This document shows, in pieces, positions 24,121 to 35,189 of a stretch of DNA of 64,000 nucleotides. The notes under the pieces were generated by a model. It was given only the letters and a program-made list of their open reading frames with translations. It did no database searches and was not told the DNA's origin. The position numbers were made by a program, and so were the translations under genes. Position 1 is the first letter of the stretch; every line of letters starts with the position of its first letter. The DNA is from Hemileia vastatrix (Eukaryota > Basidiomycota > Pucciniomycetes > Pucciniales > Zaghouaniaceae): positions 7,139,001 through 7,203,000 of the forward strand of contig JASXTE010000012.1 of the NCBI GenBank assembly GCA_030280995.1. Direction: 5' to 3'.

Positions 24121-24480
24121 ATATGCAATATAAAAATGTGAAATAAGACAAGTGAAATTTGGAAAAAAGGCTCAACTTCAAAGGTCAAAATCTCAGCAAC
24201 CACTGAACCTAATTCAAACCTGATTGTGGGAAATGAAATATATGCTTTAGTAGAATCTTCAGTTAAAGGACATGTGATTTAAATAAACCTAACCCTAATT
24301 TGTTACATAAAATAATGAAATAAAAATTTAAATTGGGAAAAAAAAGGCTCAACTTTAATGGTCAATATCTCAGCAACCACTGAATCAAATTCAAATCTGT
24401 TTGTAGGAAATAGAAGGTAGTCTTCAGGAGAATCTTTAGTAAAAAGAAAATCATATTTGAATAAACCTAACCCTAATTCC
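24121..24480. repeat. Two tandem units of about 180 bp ending in a telomere-like motif
   Basis: Units 24121-24300 and 24301-24480 share AAGGCTCAACTT, ATCTCAGCAACCACTGAA and a final AAACCTAACCCTAATT. The last contains one and a half CCCTAA telomere repeats. Confidence 0.8.
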
Positions 24481-25506
24481 AAGTCTGATTTTCAAAATTT
24501 TACAAAAACTTGAAAAGTGGTAATGAAGATGAGATCAAAAGGAGTTTTATAAGTTCACTGTTATCCAGATAAGAGTCATAAATATATTTAAGTATGAAAT
24601 TTTCATAAAAGAAATGAGATATCATATAGGCATGAAAAAAAGGAGATTAAACTTACCTTGATTGAAAAGTAGGAAAAATAGAGTGAGAAAGATTGATGTT
24701 GGAATTGTGGGGAAATTGAATATGGAGTAAGTGAAATGCATAAAGAATGTGCAATGTATGTGTTTCAATGAAATGGAGCCAAAAAAAGTGAAATAAGGGA
24801 AAGGGGGGATAATGACCATTCCAAGGAGGGATGAAGAGTAGGGTGATGGAGCTAAAAAAGAAAGTAAAGAGGGAGAGAAAAAAAGGTTAATTATACCATT
24901 GAAATCCAAAATAACCACTTAAAAAAAATTTAGATAAAAAAATTAAAATAAACAGAAAAAAACAAAAAAATTATAATTAGTAATCAAAAAATCAAAAAAA
25001 AAGAATAAAATGAATTACCTGGAGAGATGAGATGACAAAATGAATGAAACCAAATTGTTTGAGGGATGTTGGAGGAGAATAGGAAAAGGATATGAGGGAT
25101 GAATGAAAAAAAAAATCACTGACAAAATATGCGATTTCAGAAAATATGTGATTTCATGTTGAGCTGGTGAAAGAAAACCAATGAGCCATCCAAAAAAAAG
25201 ATTTTCACTGTAAATTCCAAAAAAAAAATGAATATGCAACAAACCAAAATACCAACCCAAGTGAATGAAGTACACAAAGAGGACATTTGGAGAGTACAAA
25301 ATGGTATGGGAAAGAAAGGGATGATGTGGCCAACATGTGGTTTTGAAAAAAAAATCACGAAAAAAGTGCTGATTGGAGGTCAGAACTGACACCCATTTTT
25401 GAAATAAGTGACTTTTTTGAAAAATTTAAGTGCTGATTTGTAAGTGCTGATTTGGTTTGAAATCCGCACTTAAGTTAAGTGTGGATTTGCCAGAACTGAC
25501 ACCCCC
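24481..25506. other. Non-coding 3' part of Harbinger copy 1
   Basis: A purine-rich tract at about 24640-24900 is followed by A-rich sequence and, from about 25110, subterminal sequence leading into the right TIR. Minus-strand frames here (24622-24918, 25015-25392) are low-complexity Phe/Leu/Ser/Pro and not convincing. No Myb-like ORF2 remains. Confidence 0.5.
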
Positions 25507-26389
25507 TAATGTAAGCACAAAAATTATATAATATAATTTGAGACTTCAAAATCATAATGGCATGAAACATCCCAAAAAAAACTCAAAAATATTTTTCAAT
25601 ATTTATTAAAAATAGATTTTATTCACATAAAAATTGGATTTTTTATTCTTTTGATATAATGAAGATGATGATAAGTTATATTTTTAATAGGATTGTTCCC
25701 ATTTCCTTTTTTAAACTATATAACTATGGGATGTAAATCAATCTTACAAATTGTTCTATTGACTAAATTTAATGTTAAATTATTTTAAAGAGTGTTTCAA
25801 CTTCCACAAATGTTTTGAAAATGGATAAAAAATAATAATAATGGTTGATATAATGAGAAAAGGTGTTTATTTCTTAATTTTTTACTGATAAAAATTTAAT
25901 GAAATATAGAAATTTAATAGATATTTTTTAATGAATACTTTCTTAGAATATTTGATGTTTTATCTATATATTCATAGGGTGAATACCCTATAAAGTTTTG
26001 TGAAATCTCTTATAATTCAAAGTATCTGAGAGTTTCATTAGATTCAAAAAATGAAAAAAAATTATGATTTTTCAAAATCTTATAAAGCCACAAGACTAGA
26101 TTGATAGTGGGGCTCATTTATATTTTATCCCATCAACAAATCTTCTAATTCAAGTATAAATATTTTTTGAACTATTAATTAACTGTGGCTCAATGGAGGT
26201 TCGAATTGTTTTCAAGGTTTTTTTAAAGTAAATTCACTATTTCTTCATGGTTGTTTCATCACTGCCTCAATGTGTGCTCAATTAGATATAAATTAGGGCT
26301 CATGGTTGCAGACTTTCTAGCAAGTCTTCCCCCATATGACGTGGTGTCTAATTCATCAAATATTAAAACTTATAAGACTTCCTCTCAGA

Positions 26390-26412
26390 ATATATATATA
26401 TATATATATTTC
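26390..26412. repeat. TA microsatellite
   Basis: About ten AT dinucleotides in a row. The surrounding 26350-26730 shows no gene. Confidence 0.9.
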
Positions 26413-26732
26413 AAAAAAGAAGTACCAAGGCCAAAAGCTTAACTGGAACAGCCCTATTACAGAATGGTAAGACCTTATTGCATGAGGAATAATCCTGTCT
26501 AAATTATATCTGAATGCTAAATTTTCTTTTCTGGCCACACCAGTTCATTTTTTAATAGAATTTTCATTACCTGTATCTAAGTATGTACATGAAAAACTAT
26601 ATACTCATTAGAGTTGTGGCTCAAGACCTTTTTAATAAGCTTCTGAATGGCCCCTTATCATAGACTACTAAAATTTGGGAACAGCTTATCTCTCTTCCTA
26701 CTTTTAGGAAGGAAAAAAGAGAAGTAAATATT

Positions 26733-27130
26733 AGGGGGTGTCAAACATTACCATATAGGCCTGGAAGACTTCAGTGTCAAGAGGCCATTTCAAGATGCCA
26801 TCATGAATGGCTGACTTGCTCTTAGACATGTCAAACATGAGGTAAAATACTTCTTAAATTTTCACTATTCTCCCAACCACGACTCAGCCCCATAACACAC
26901 ACATCCCCCCAATCTACTGAACATTAGATCACTTATTTATTCTTTATCATCTCCTAAACTTAATATTTTCTTTTTCATTACTGTGGTGCATCTTTTTTTA
27001 TTTTCATACTGTGTTCCACCTTGCTACTTTTCATTTTTTCTTTATCATTTTCTGACCTTCTTTTTTTTCTTATTTTATTTTGAGGTGCATCCTTTATCTA
27101 TTTTCATACTGTGCATCATCTTACTATCCC
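26733..27130 (+). mobile_element. Left end of a long TIR element related to the one ending at 53955
   Basis: It starts AGGGGGTGTCAAACATTACC after ATT, and its first 120 bp match, in reverse, the outer part of the nest at 46350-46410 plus 53921-53955 (GACTTCAGT, CAAGATGCCATCAT, TAGACATGTCAAA). No matching right end was found before the G3 LTR at 27152. Inside is T-rich DNA with a direct repeat of TATTTTCATACTGTG (near 27001 and 27101). Confidence 0.6.
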
Positions 27131-27151
27131 ACACTTTGAGACTCCCTATGG

Positions 27152-27439
27152 TGTTGGGATTTGGGTTGAGGTGAGAAGGAGGAGTGCTTTAGGCACTTTG
27201 CATTGTAATAAGTCAAAGCAAGGGATATTTCATAAGGGTTTTTATGGGGAAAGCACTGTGGAGTGCTCCTCACCAGACAACTTAAATAGTAATAAATTTA
27301 CTTCTTAGTTTCACTGCTGTATCAGCATATTCACTCCCATCTCACTTTTGGTAGTACCAACATATTCAGTCTAGTTAGTATCACTGCTCAAGTAGCATAG
27401 TCAGTCCTGTCTTATGCTAGAATCAGTGTTAATAGTAGT
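27152..27439 (+). repeat. Left LTR of G3
   Basis: Begins TGTTGGGATTTGGGTTGAG and ends near TTAATAGTAGT. It differs from the right LTR at many positions and in length (288 against 277 bp), which fits an old insertion. The end was set by comparison. Confidence 0.75.
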
Positions 27440-27559
27440 TAAACCTTTTAGGTTCAAAAATTTTTTCTTATATATCACCAGTGCACTACAAAAGGATTAT
27501 GAGCCTCTAAGTTCAACCTGGTGCAGCACTTCTTTCTGAAATTCAAGAACAGAACACCA

Positions 27560-28450
27560 GAATCATGGAATGTCTAGCAAAGGATAAGCCCTCATACCAC
27601 AGCCCTACTGAATCCAAAAAATAGGTATCACCTGCCACACCAGTCCCACCTGTAAGAGGCCCAAAGATTTCAGTCCCAGAAATATTTGATGGAAAACATG
27701 GCCCCATGCAGATTAGTATGCATTGCAGGTAAATATTTATGGCCTTCTTAAAAATCATAAATTTTCTGATGAGTGATAAAAAATTTGATTCACAATCTCT
27801 TAACTCACAGACAAGGTGGTGCACTGGGCAAGGCACCATACAAAGGAACTCCATAGAAATTGCAAGTTAGAAACAACCTTTCACCAGTTCATGGTGGCAT
27901 TTGAATTTGCCTTTGGTGAGGCCAATGTGGCCACAACCTTAGAGAATGTGCTCAACTAGTTACAACAGAAACACTCTGTTGTCCAGTATGTGTCAGAATT
28001 CCGGGGCTATGCCGGCTATGTAACAACATGGGGAAAAAGGTATCTTATTTTCTACTTCAGGAATGGGCTCTCATCAAGAATCAGAAATTCCCTAATCAGT
28101 CATCTTTTCCAAAACTCTCTCCAAGCACTCATGAAGCTGGCTATTCAAGTTGATAATAAGTTTACACATCAGAAAATGGATAACTGGAGTGGTGCTCCTC
28201 AATAGCACAATTATTCCTCATCAAGGGGGGTCAGCTCCATGGACCCAAATTCCATGGATATTGATGCATTAAATGCAAGCATAAATAATGGAAGAAGAAG
28301 GATATCTTATGAGGAATATCAGAGGTGCATGAACAAAGGGCTGTGCCTCTGATGCAGAAGTAGTGGTCATCTGGAAAGGGAGTGTAGGGGAAAAATAAGG
28401 GTTAGTGAATTGGAAGATAGTGCAGGAGAGGGGCAGGTAAAATACAGCAC
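27560..28450 (+). pseudogene. G3 gag
   Basis: In-frame pieces include PKISVPEIFDGKHGPMQ (start of the capsid-like core), VQYVSEFRGYAGYVTTWGK with LIFYFRNGLSSRIRNSLISH, and a zinc-knuckle region reading CRSSGHLERECRG near 28345-28390. The knuckle's first Cys pair is damaged: a TGA precedes the second Cys. Gag would form the particle that encloses element RNA. Several stops make it a pseudogene. Confidence 0.75.
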
Positions 28451-29100
28451 TTGGGAGTGAAGTTTGTGCTCTCCTTGAGCAAATTAGAGGTAAAGGATAA
28501 GGTATATTTAGTAGAGGAATTATCAGCGTGTAAGCCAATTGAATTAAATGATAATTATGTTATACTGAACGTACCTTTAATTACCCTTGATGACACAGAA
28601 AATGTACAAGCCCTGCTGGATTGTGGAGCCACAGACTTTTTCATTTCTAAAAAGTTTTTACAAAGGAATGAAATGAGAAAAAAAAAATGGACAACTGCAG
28701 GTGCTTAATTATATTTGATGGATCACCTTGTAGGGGAGGAGAAGTAAAAGAAATGGTTTTTTTCAGGTTCTGGTGTGAAAGAAGGAAGTCTAAATTCAAG
28801 GCATATGCAACAAACCTGATGGGCCAGCATGACATGGTACTGGGAATGACATGGTTGAACCATTATAACCCACAAATTCACTTAATTGAAAAGAAGGTTC
28901 AGATGGGAAGGAAAGGAGACACTGGCACTAAATTATTGGCCCCCTATCCCCTTCAAGAGACAGTGGCCAATCCTGGAAAGTCTTCTGATGTTCTGTTATC
29001 ATCAGTTGACTTTCCACCAGTACTGATGCTTTTATTTGATTCTAAGAAGCAGGCTGAAGATGGGTCACCAACAGGGAGAACCATAGAGAACCATAGATAG
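28451..29100 (+). pseudogene. G3 aspartic protease and linker
   Basis: LLDCGATDFFIS at about 28615-28650 corresponds to the retropepsin D-S/T-G-A active site, with Cys in place of Ser/Thr. The frame then shifts at about 28700, and the linker (FDGSPCRGGE, FFRFWCERRKSKFKAYA, VLGMTWLNHYN) continues to 29100. Retropepsin would cut the Gag-Pol polyprotein. Both the active-site substitution and the frameshift argue against function. Confidence 0.75.
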
Positions 29101-29499
29101 AATGAAGCACAAAAAGAGGATAAAAAGGCACAACAGAGAAGGTGTGAGGTGTAAGATAAAAATGTGGAAGGTGCAGAGAGAGAATTTGCCCCCTGGCCCC
29201 TCCCAGAAAGTCTCCTGGTGTTTTATTATCATCAGTAGACTTGCTGAAAAAGCTGACACTTTCTCTTGATGCTAAGTTTCAGGACTTGGAGGGGGTTCTG
29301 GAGGAAGAGGAGGAGCTAGAATGTGATGAAACAGCATGAAGAATATCCTCCAATATTGTAGCTAAGTAACAAAAACCCTCAAGGAAATGATCCCTGAAGC
29401 CTATTGGGAGTTCCTACCACTATTTGAAAATGGAGGAGTCAAAACCCTTCCACCTCATTGACCATATGACTTTTTCATTGATATGATTCCAGGTGAAAC

Positions 29500-30240
29500 T
29501 CCTCAATTTAGCCACATAATCCCATTACAAATCTTGGAGTCAACAGCGCTTAAAGAGATGATTGATGAAAGTTTGAGGAATGGTTTCATCTGAGAATCAA
29601 AATCTCTCTGGATGGCCCCTGTGATTTTTGCAGGTAAAAAGGATGGTTCATTGAGACCTTGCATGGATTTCAGAAGTTTAAATTCAATGAAAGTTAAAAA
29701 TAAATACCCACTTCCACTAACTAGTGAGCTAATTGATAGACTTCAGCATGCAGAAGTTTTAAAATCCTTAGATCTTAGAGCAGGTTACCATAACATTTAT
29801 TTGAAAGAAGGTGATGAACACAAATTGGTATTTTGCACCAAATTTGGTCATCTTTAATGGTTGATAATTTCAATTTTTTCATTTAATTCACCTTCCACTT
29901 TCCAAAATTTCACCAACAGCATTTTCAAAAATAGAATAGGTATAGACGTGGTGGTGTATTCAGATGACATATTGATTTACTCCACATCAATGGAGTAACA
30001 CCAGTTACATTAAAAGGACTATTTTCATCACTTGAGAGATGCACAAGTATGGTTAAAACCAGAAAAATCTGTCTTCTCAGCAAGTGAAATCTCCTACCTG
30101 GGTATGATCATTTCAAAAAATAGGGTACAAAGGGACCAGGAGAAAGTTATTTCAGTGACAGAATGGCCAACATCAGCCTCAGTAAAGGAGCTCCAGTCAT
30201 CTTTAGGCTTTTCAAATTTTTATAACTGCTTTATATAAAA
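29500..30240 (+). pseudogene. G3 reverse transcriptase
   Basis: Fragments in order: PVIFAGKKDGSLRPCMDFRS with LNSMKVKNKYPLP, LKSLDLRAGYHNI, SPSTFQNFTNSIF, VVVYSDDILIYS (YSDD catalytic box), and LKPEKSVFSASEISYLGM. All main RT blocks are present but stops at 29855 and around 30000 and a frame change break them. Confidence 0.85.
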
Positions 30241-30297
30241 TTTCTCCCACATTTGACATCCTTTGCATGAGCTCACAAAATAGGGAGCCAAATTAAT

Positions 30298-31065
30298 TTG
30301 GACAAACAGCCAAAAAATGTGTTTGACTACCTGAAAAGACAATTTGTGACAGACCCTATTCTTATAATTTCAGACTTACTAAAGCCATTATTTCTGGAAA
30401 AACACTTCTCAGACTTTGCACTGGGTGCATTATTATCCCAATATGATGCTGAAAACTTCTTACACCCAGTAGCATATTTTTCACATAAACTGTTAGGTGC
30501 TGAATTGAAATATGAAATATATTACAAGTAGTTATTGGAACTAGTTGAAGCTGTACACACCTGGTGCCACTATTTGGAAAGTAAGCCTCACTGTTTACGA
30601 GTTATTATTTACATAGATCATAAAAATATAGAAAACTTTCTGACCACAAAGAAGTTTACTTGCTGGAAAGCACATTGGGACAAAATTCTAAGCATCATTA
30701 ATTTTGTTGCTCTATTCAGACCAGGGAAGAAAAGTGGCAAACAGAATGTGCTGTTGCCACATCCCAACTTACCCCTAGATCCAGATCAGCTACATACTGT
30801 TGGTGAAACACTATTAAAGGGGGGCCTTGAAAAGGGGGTAATCCTAGATGAAGTAAAATTGGAATATGAGGATTTGATGGAGTGTGTAAGAAGGGGGAAG
30901 GAAAAGGATGAGGGAGTGAAGGAGTTGGTGAAGGGGCTGTTATCAAAGGAGGTATTGTTGAGAAAAATATTAGAAGAGTATCATCTAGAAGGGGAAGAAC
31001 TGTATTGGAATGGGAGGATATTGGTTTCAAGTAATGAAGAGCTAAAAAGAAATCTGGTCAAATAA
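30298..31065 (+). pseudogene. G3 RNase H and start of integrase
   Basis: The tether block FDYLKRQFVTDPIL leads into FSDFALGALLSQYD; the usual first catalytic Asp of the D-A-S motif is not clear here (FSDFA). Then come LELVEAVHTWCHYL and VIIYIDHKNIENFL (catalytic Asp), and VALFRPGKKSGKQNVL. After 30760 an acidic linker leads to EEYHLEGEELYWNGRILV, the lead-in to the integrase zinc domain. One stop (TAG, 30529-30531) separates two open pieces. Confidence 0.8.
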
Positions 31066-31145
31066 AATAAAAACTCCCCAAAGGGCAGACACCTAGGATT
31101 CCTGAAGATGGTGGAGCTGGTGAGTCACAACTTTCACTGGAAGTC

Positions 31146-32319
31146 TGTCAGTTTATGCAAGTATCTAAGTATGATTTAATAGAAAATATTAATGGTAAAA
31201 CTACTTATTTAAAAAAATTTTATTTATTAAACATTGGGGGAAGAATAATAAAATATTTATACTCAGTTTCAACTCACAACATTTGGATTGGTGCATGCTA
31301 GTGGTGGAAAATAGTCTAATAAAATATAGTTATAGCTAATATAAAGATAATATCAATTTATAAATGCTTTATAATATATTTCTATATGATAATAATTGTT
31401 TTAGAATTTTTATTCAAATTTTATTAAGTAATTGATTTCCAATAACCTGTCAAATCCTCCCTTACTTATACTAAAATCCACTGGAGTGCACAGACCTTCA
31501 ATCCAGATGATGTCACTGATCTCCCTGGAAATTACAGCACTGTGAGGGACCATCACCTCCAAATTGAGTCCACTTCAAGAAGTTTCAACACCTATATCTC
31601 CAGTAAGGATCCTCCATCACAATTAATTATATCATTAACCCATACCATAAATAGAGAAAACAGATAAAAGCAAATACCATAAAGAAACGGGTAAAATAAC
31701 TCATCCAAAGAGTATATAATGAAGCCAAAGTATATAAAGTAACCAAATCAACATTCCAAGCCCCCAATAGAATCACCAAGAATCTATATTAACCCAGTAA
31801 TCATATCCCAATCCATAAATTGGTGAAAATACATCAAATGAAGCACATTAAGTTGTCCAAACTGGATATATGTGCCTGAAAAAGGTGTCTATGCTTGTGT
31901 AGGTGTTGTGAGGTCATTAAATACATCCAAATGAACTATAATAAACAGAAAAATAAAACTTATAGGCTATTTGGAGGTTAAAACCTGCTTATAGACCTAT
32001 ATATACATAATATAACTACATATTTCACAGAATATGAGGTTTGTGCATACAAATAAGCTTATGTATGTATATAATTACTTAATATCACTTAAGTTATGTA
32101 TATTATGACTCTATTAACACCTTAATAAGTATTATAAGGGCAATGAATAATCTATTTAAACTTATATAAGTCATTTAATAGTCTAATAAATATATATAAG
32201 CATAATAACCATATATATAAGTATTATAACCATAATTTTTAATTTTACTCTTAATGTAATTAAGGTTATCTTATTTTAAGCATAAGAAATACTCATTCCT
32301 GGGAATACCTAGGCTGAAA
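31146..32319 (+). repeat. G1-family solo LTR inside G3
   Basis: Starts TGTCAG and ends GGCTGAAA, 1174 bp, colinear with the 1177-bp G1 LTRs but clearly diverged. Flanks AAGTC (31141-31145) and AATTC (32320-32324) are a 5-bp target duplication with one change. It splits the G3 integrase between its zinc domain and core. Confidence 0.85.
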
Positions 32320-32324
32320 AATTC

Positions 32325-33420
32325 CATGAAGGCATATTTCCAATGCTATGTAGCGGCATGCAACTCTTGCCAGAGGAATAAGGTCAGCCCAATGTCCACA
32401 CCTCTAACCTTGTTAACATACCTAAGTGGCCATGGAATTAAATATTTTTTGACCTGATAGTGAAGCTACCCAATTCAAAAGGAAAGAATTCTATCCTTAC
32501 AGTTTTTTACCACTGCACTAAGATGGCACATCTTGTCCCCAATACTACAAAGGTTAAATCAGAGGGTATTGAAGACTTAATTGTGATGCATGTCTAGAAA
32601 CCTCATAGATTACCTAACAGCATAGTATCAGAAAATGGAAGTACTTTCAACTCTAAGTTGTTGAAGGCTATGTATGTGAAACTAAGAATTAAGCCCATTT
32701 TGTCAACAGTGTGGCATCCACAGACTGATGGGCAATCAGAGATAGTGAAAAAGGTAATTGAAAAATACCTGCTCAATTTCATAAACTATCAGCAAGATGA
32801 TTGGGTGAGACTGCTACCATTGGCTGAATTCTCTCACAACAACTGGAAACATGCGGCAACTGGAATTTCACCTTTCTATGCTAGCTATGGATACCACCTA
32901 ACATTCTCCATTGGTGCCCCATCAACATTGAAAGTTTCAGAATCTGAACAACATATTCAGAAAATACTGAGTATATGGCAGGAATTAGAAGCAGAACTCA
33001 AGCTATCCCAGAAGTCAATGAAGCACCATTATGATCCAGGAAAGGCTTAAAATTTGGTGTTACAGGCAGGTAACAAGGTTTTTCTAAGCTCACAATTTCT
33101 TTCCACATTACATCCAAGCATCAAGCTATATCACAAGAAGGTGGGCCTTTTTAAGATCAAGCACAGAATATCCAACTCAGAATATGAATTAGAACTACCA
33201 ATTTCAATAATACAAGTGCACCCAGTGCTCAATATCCTCTTAGTCATAAAGCACCAAGAAGACACAATACCAGAGTGCCCAAAAGAACCATTTGCACCAG
33301 TCTAAGTTGTAAATGAAGAGAATTTTGAGGTAGAGAAGATTATTTCTAAGCAGGTGCACAGAGAGAAGGTTCAGTACCTGGTGCACTGGCATATTTATGG
33401 ATTATGAGATAGGTCTTGGG
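32325..33420 (+). pseudogene. G3 integrase core and chromodomain
   Basis: After the solo LTR the frame resumes with CNSCQRNK (zinc-domain Cys pair), then IVSENGSTFNSKLL, where the second catalytic Asp has become Glu, then WHPQTDGQSEIVKK (third acidic residue kept). PLAEFSHNNWKHAATGISPF and a C-terminal LPISIIQVHPVLNILLV follow. From 33300 the sequence FEVEKIISKQVHREKVQYLV, then HWHIYG and SWEPV, is a chromodomain, which steers chromoviruses to marked chromatin. Stops near 33048 and 33405 interrupt it. Confidence 0.8.
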
Positions 33421-33508
33421 AGCCAGTAGGAAGCTTAGATGATGCTAATGTGAAGGTGAAGAGTTTTGAGAAGGAGAATAGGGGGAAGGAGAGGTAAAAA
33501 GGGGGTAA

Positions 33509-33785
33509 TGTTAGTATTTGGGTTGAGAGATGAGGAGGAGGAGGAGGAGCGCTTTGGGTGCTATGCATTGTAATAGGTGGAACCAAGGGATATTGCATAA
33601 GTGGGATTTATGGGGAAAGTGCTTTGGGGTGCTCCTTATCAGAAAACCTATATAGTAATCCAGTTACTTCATAGTCTCACTGCTGTATTAGCATAGTCAG
33701 TCCCAACATTTTTAGTCTAGTTAGTCTCACTGCTCAATTGGCATAGTCTGTCCTGTCTTAGGCTAGCATCAGGGATAATAGTAGT
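33509..33785 (+). repeat. Right LTR of G3
   Basis: Starts TGTTAGTATTTGGG directly after the polypurine tract and contains a (GGA)n run near 33531-33549. It ends near TAATAGTAGT. Confidence 0.75.
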
Positions 33786-34359
33786 CTTTCCTCTTAATTC
33801 CTAAAAAATGTTCTCTATCCCCTACCTTATCCTCCCCTTTCCTTAAGATCTTAGAAGAATTTTCACTTAACCTTTTTAGTCCTGAGAAGACACTCATTAC
33901 AAAAGTTTTAATAAGAAACAGTGCAAGAATCTATGAACAGAAAAGAAAATTAAACTTAATTGAAGCCTAGGAAATGAGAGCTTATCAAAGCTAATAATTA
34001 TGTTCTTAAGAAATTGGCTTTTCACAGCTTGAGAAATACTACTATTGTACTGGATGGTGTCCAGGTGACTTGTAATAGATGAACATCAAGTCCATCAATT
34101 TCTGGGTACTGAAATTATCTATGGAAGACAGTCTTTAAGCTTTTAAGACATAATCAAAAAAGAGGTAAATCTCTATGCTTCCTCAATCCCCTTAAAATGA
34201 GAAACATTTTACCAATGTTTTAATCTTTTTAATTTACTTTGAGAAAATGATTTTCTGTATTTCAAAAATAAATTTACAAACATATTATAAGAAATTAAAA
34301 AAAGTATTTAGGTATTGATTGGATTATTAAAGGGCATGAAAGCCAAAAAGTCCCCCACT
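33786..34359. other. No gene seen
   Basis: AT-rich sequence between the G3 LTR and a MITE remnant; nothing recognised. Confidence 0.5.
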
Positions 34360-34517
34360 AAAAATGGATTGTTTTACCATCAAATTAGCCATGATTATTC
34401 CTTCATATATGACACATTTTGCTTCAAAACCCCTTTTTTTGATGATTTAATTTTAGTTTGTAGCTTTATTTTTGTGTAGAGTTACCTTTAATTAATGGAA
34501 GATTTCTAACTACAATA
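34360..34517. mobile_element. MITE remnant of the AGGGGGTATC family
   Basis: Shares CATCAAATTAGCCATGATTA, CTTCATATATGA, GCTTTATTTTTGTG and AGATTTCTAACT with the elements at 60236 and 60449. Its right terminus has been replaced by the GGGGGAA array. Confidence 0.6.
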
Positions 34518-34526
34518 TAGAGGAGA

Positions 34527-34873
34527 GGGGGAAGGGGGAAGGGGGAAGGGGGAAGGGGGAAGGGGGAAGGGGGAAGGGGGAAGGGGGAAGGGGGAAGGGG
34601 GAAGGGGGAAGGGGGAAGGGGGAAGGGGGAAGGGGGAAGGGGGAAGGGGGAAGGGGGAAGGGGGAAGGGGGAAGGGGGAAGGGGGAAGGGGGAAGGGGGA
34701 AGGGGGAAGGGGGAAGGGGGAAGGGGGAAGGGGGAAGGGGGAAGGGGGAAGGGGGAAGGGGGAAGGGGGAAGGGGGAAGGGGGAAGGGGGAAGGGGGAAG
34801 GGGGAAGGGGGAAGGGGGAAGGGGGAAGGGGGAAGGGGGAAGGGGGAAGGGGGAAGGGGGAAGGGGGAAGGGG
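34527..34873. repeat. (GGGGGAA)49 microsatellite
   Basis: 49 uninterrupted 7-bp units (34527-34869) plus a partial GGGG. The plus strand is a regular series of G5 tracts separated by AA. All frames are open because 7 is not a multiple of 3, giving spurious PPSPFPL-repeat frames on the minus strand. Confidence 0.97.
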
Positions 34874-34879
34874 AGGCAA

Positions 34880-35189
34880 GGCAATGGAGGGAAGAGTGAT
34901 GAGGGATAGAAAGTGTAGGGCATAGAGGTGAGAGGGAATAGAAGAGGAGGGTAGGGAAAAAAATAAGTGAAGCTAAGCAGTGATTAAGAGGTGTTGGAGG
35001 ATAATATACAGGAAAAAGAGGGGGTGTAGGTTTGGAATTTTGAGTAGGGGAAGATAATAGTGAACAAAGGCTCAGGCTGGGAGGGGGGCATTTTTAGAGG
35101 TGTTGAGTAGAAATGTAAAATTGTTGCAAGTAGTGAGATCAACCAGAGTCACTCCATGATATGGACTTTAGTAATGACTAGAAATAAAA
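34880..35189. repeat. Purine-rich tract and unassigned flank
   Basis: G/A-rich DNA until about 35110, then about 80 bp of ordinary sequence up to the G1 LTR. Confidence 0.6.

Larger units (their letters stand above)
22003..25507 (+). mobile_element. PIF/Harbinger-type DNA transposon, copy 1 (interrupted)
   Basis: Terminal inverted repeats AGGGGGTGTCAGTTCTGG (left) and CCAGAACTGACACCCCCT (right) are flanked by AAT on both sides (22000-22002, 25508-25510). The motif AAATCCGCACTT is repeated inside both ends. Contents in order: transposase first part (+), R1 repeat, R2 repeat, a TET-like oxygenase remnant (-), a 180-bp tandem duplication, a purine-rich tract, right end. The second part of the transposase is missing. 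Confidence 0.85.
18220..26346 (+). mobile_element. Candidate long relative of the 261-bp element
   Basis: The left end (CACCATGCAATATTTGGGGG, then GATGGAACACAGATGGAAC) and the right end (TTTCTAGCAAGTC, then CCCCATATGACGTGGTG) match the termini of the 261-bp family. The direct flanks are TCT at 18217-18219 and 26347-26349, a perfect 3-bp target duplication. Inside lie a nested 3.5-kb Harbinger copy (22003-25507) and about 4.6 kb of AT-rich DNA with no coding frame. It could instead be two unrelated half copies. Confidence 0.5.
27152..33785 (+). mobile_element. Chromodomain Ty3/Gypsy retrotransposon G3, complete outline but decayed
   Basis: LTRs at 27152-27439 and 33509-33785 bracket gag, protease, RT, RNase H, integrase and a chromodomain in order on the plus strand. 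A purine run (AAAAAGGGGGTAA) touches the right LTR as polypurine tract. Many stops and frameshifts show it is dead. A G1-family solo LTR (31146-32319) has landed in the integrase N-terminus. A minus-strand truncated relative lies at 5200-7540. Confidence 0.88.

Noticed and set aside
24121..24480. A CRISPR-like array from regularly spaced repeats
   Set aside because: Only two long diverged units, in a eukaryotic transposon; no short identical repeats with unique spacers anywhere in the window.
18220..26346. A bacterial or organelle origin for the very AT-rich segment
   Set aside because: No organelle genes, tRNAs or rRNAs are visible, and its ends match nuclear TIR elements.
34466..34923. Two 137-codon minus frames encoding PPSPFPL repeats
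   Set aside because: They are translations of the GGGGGAA microsatellite in different frames; a 7-bp unit keeps all frames open.
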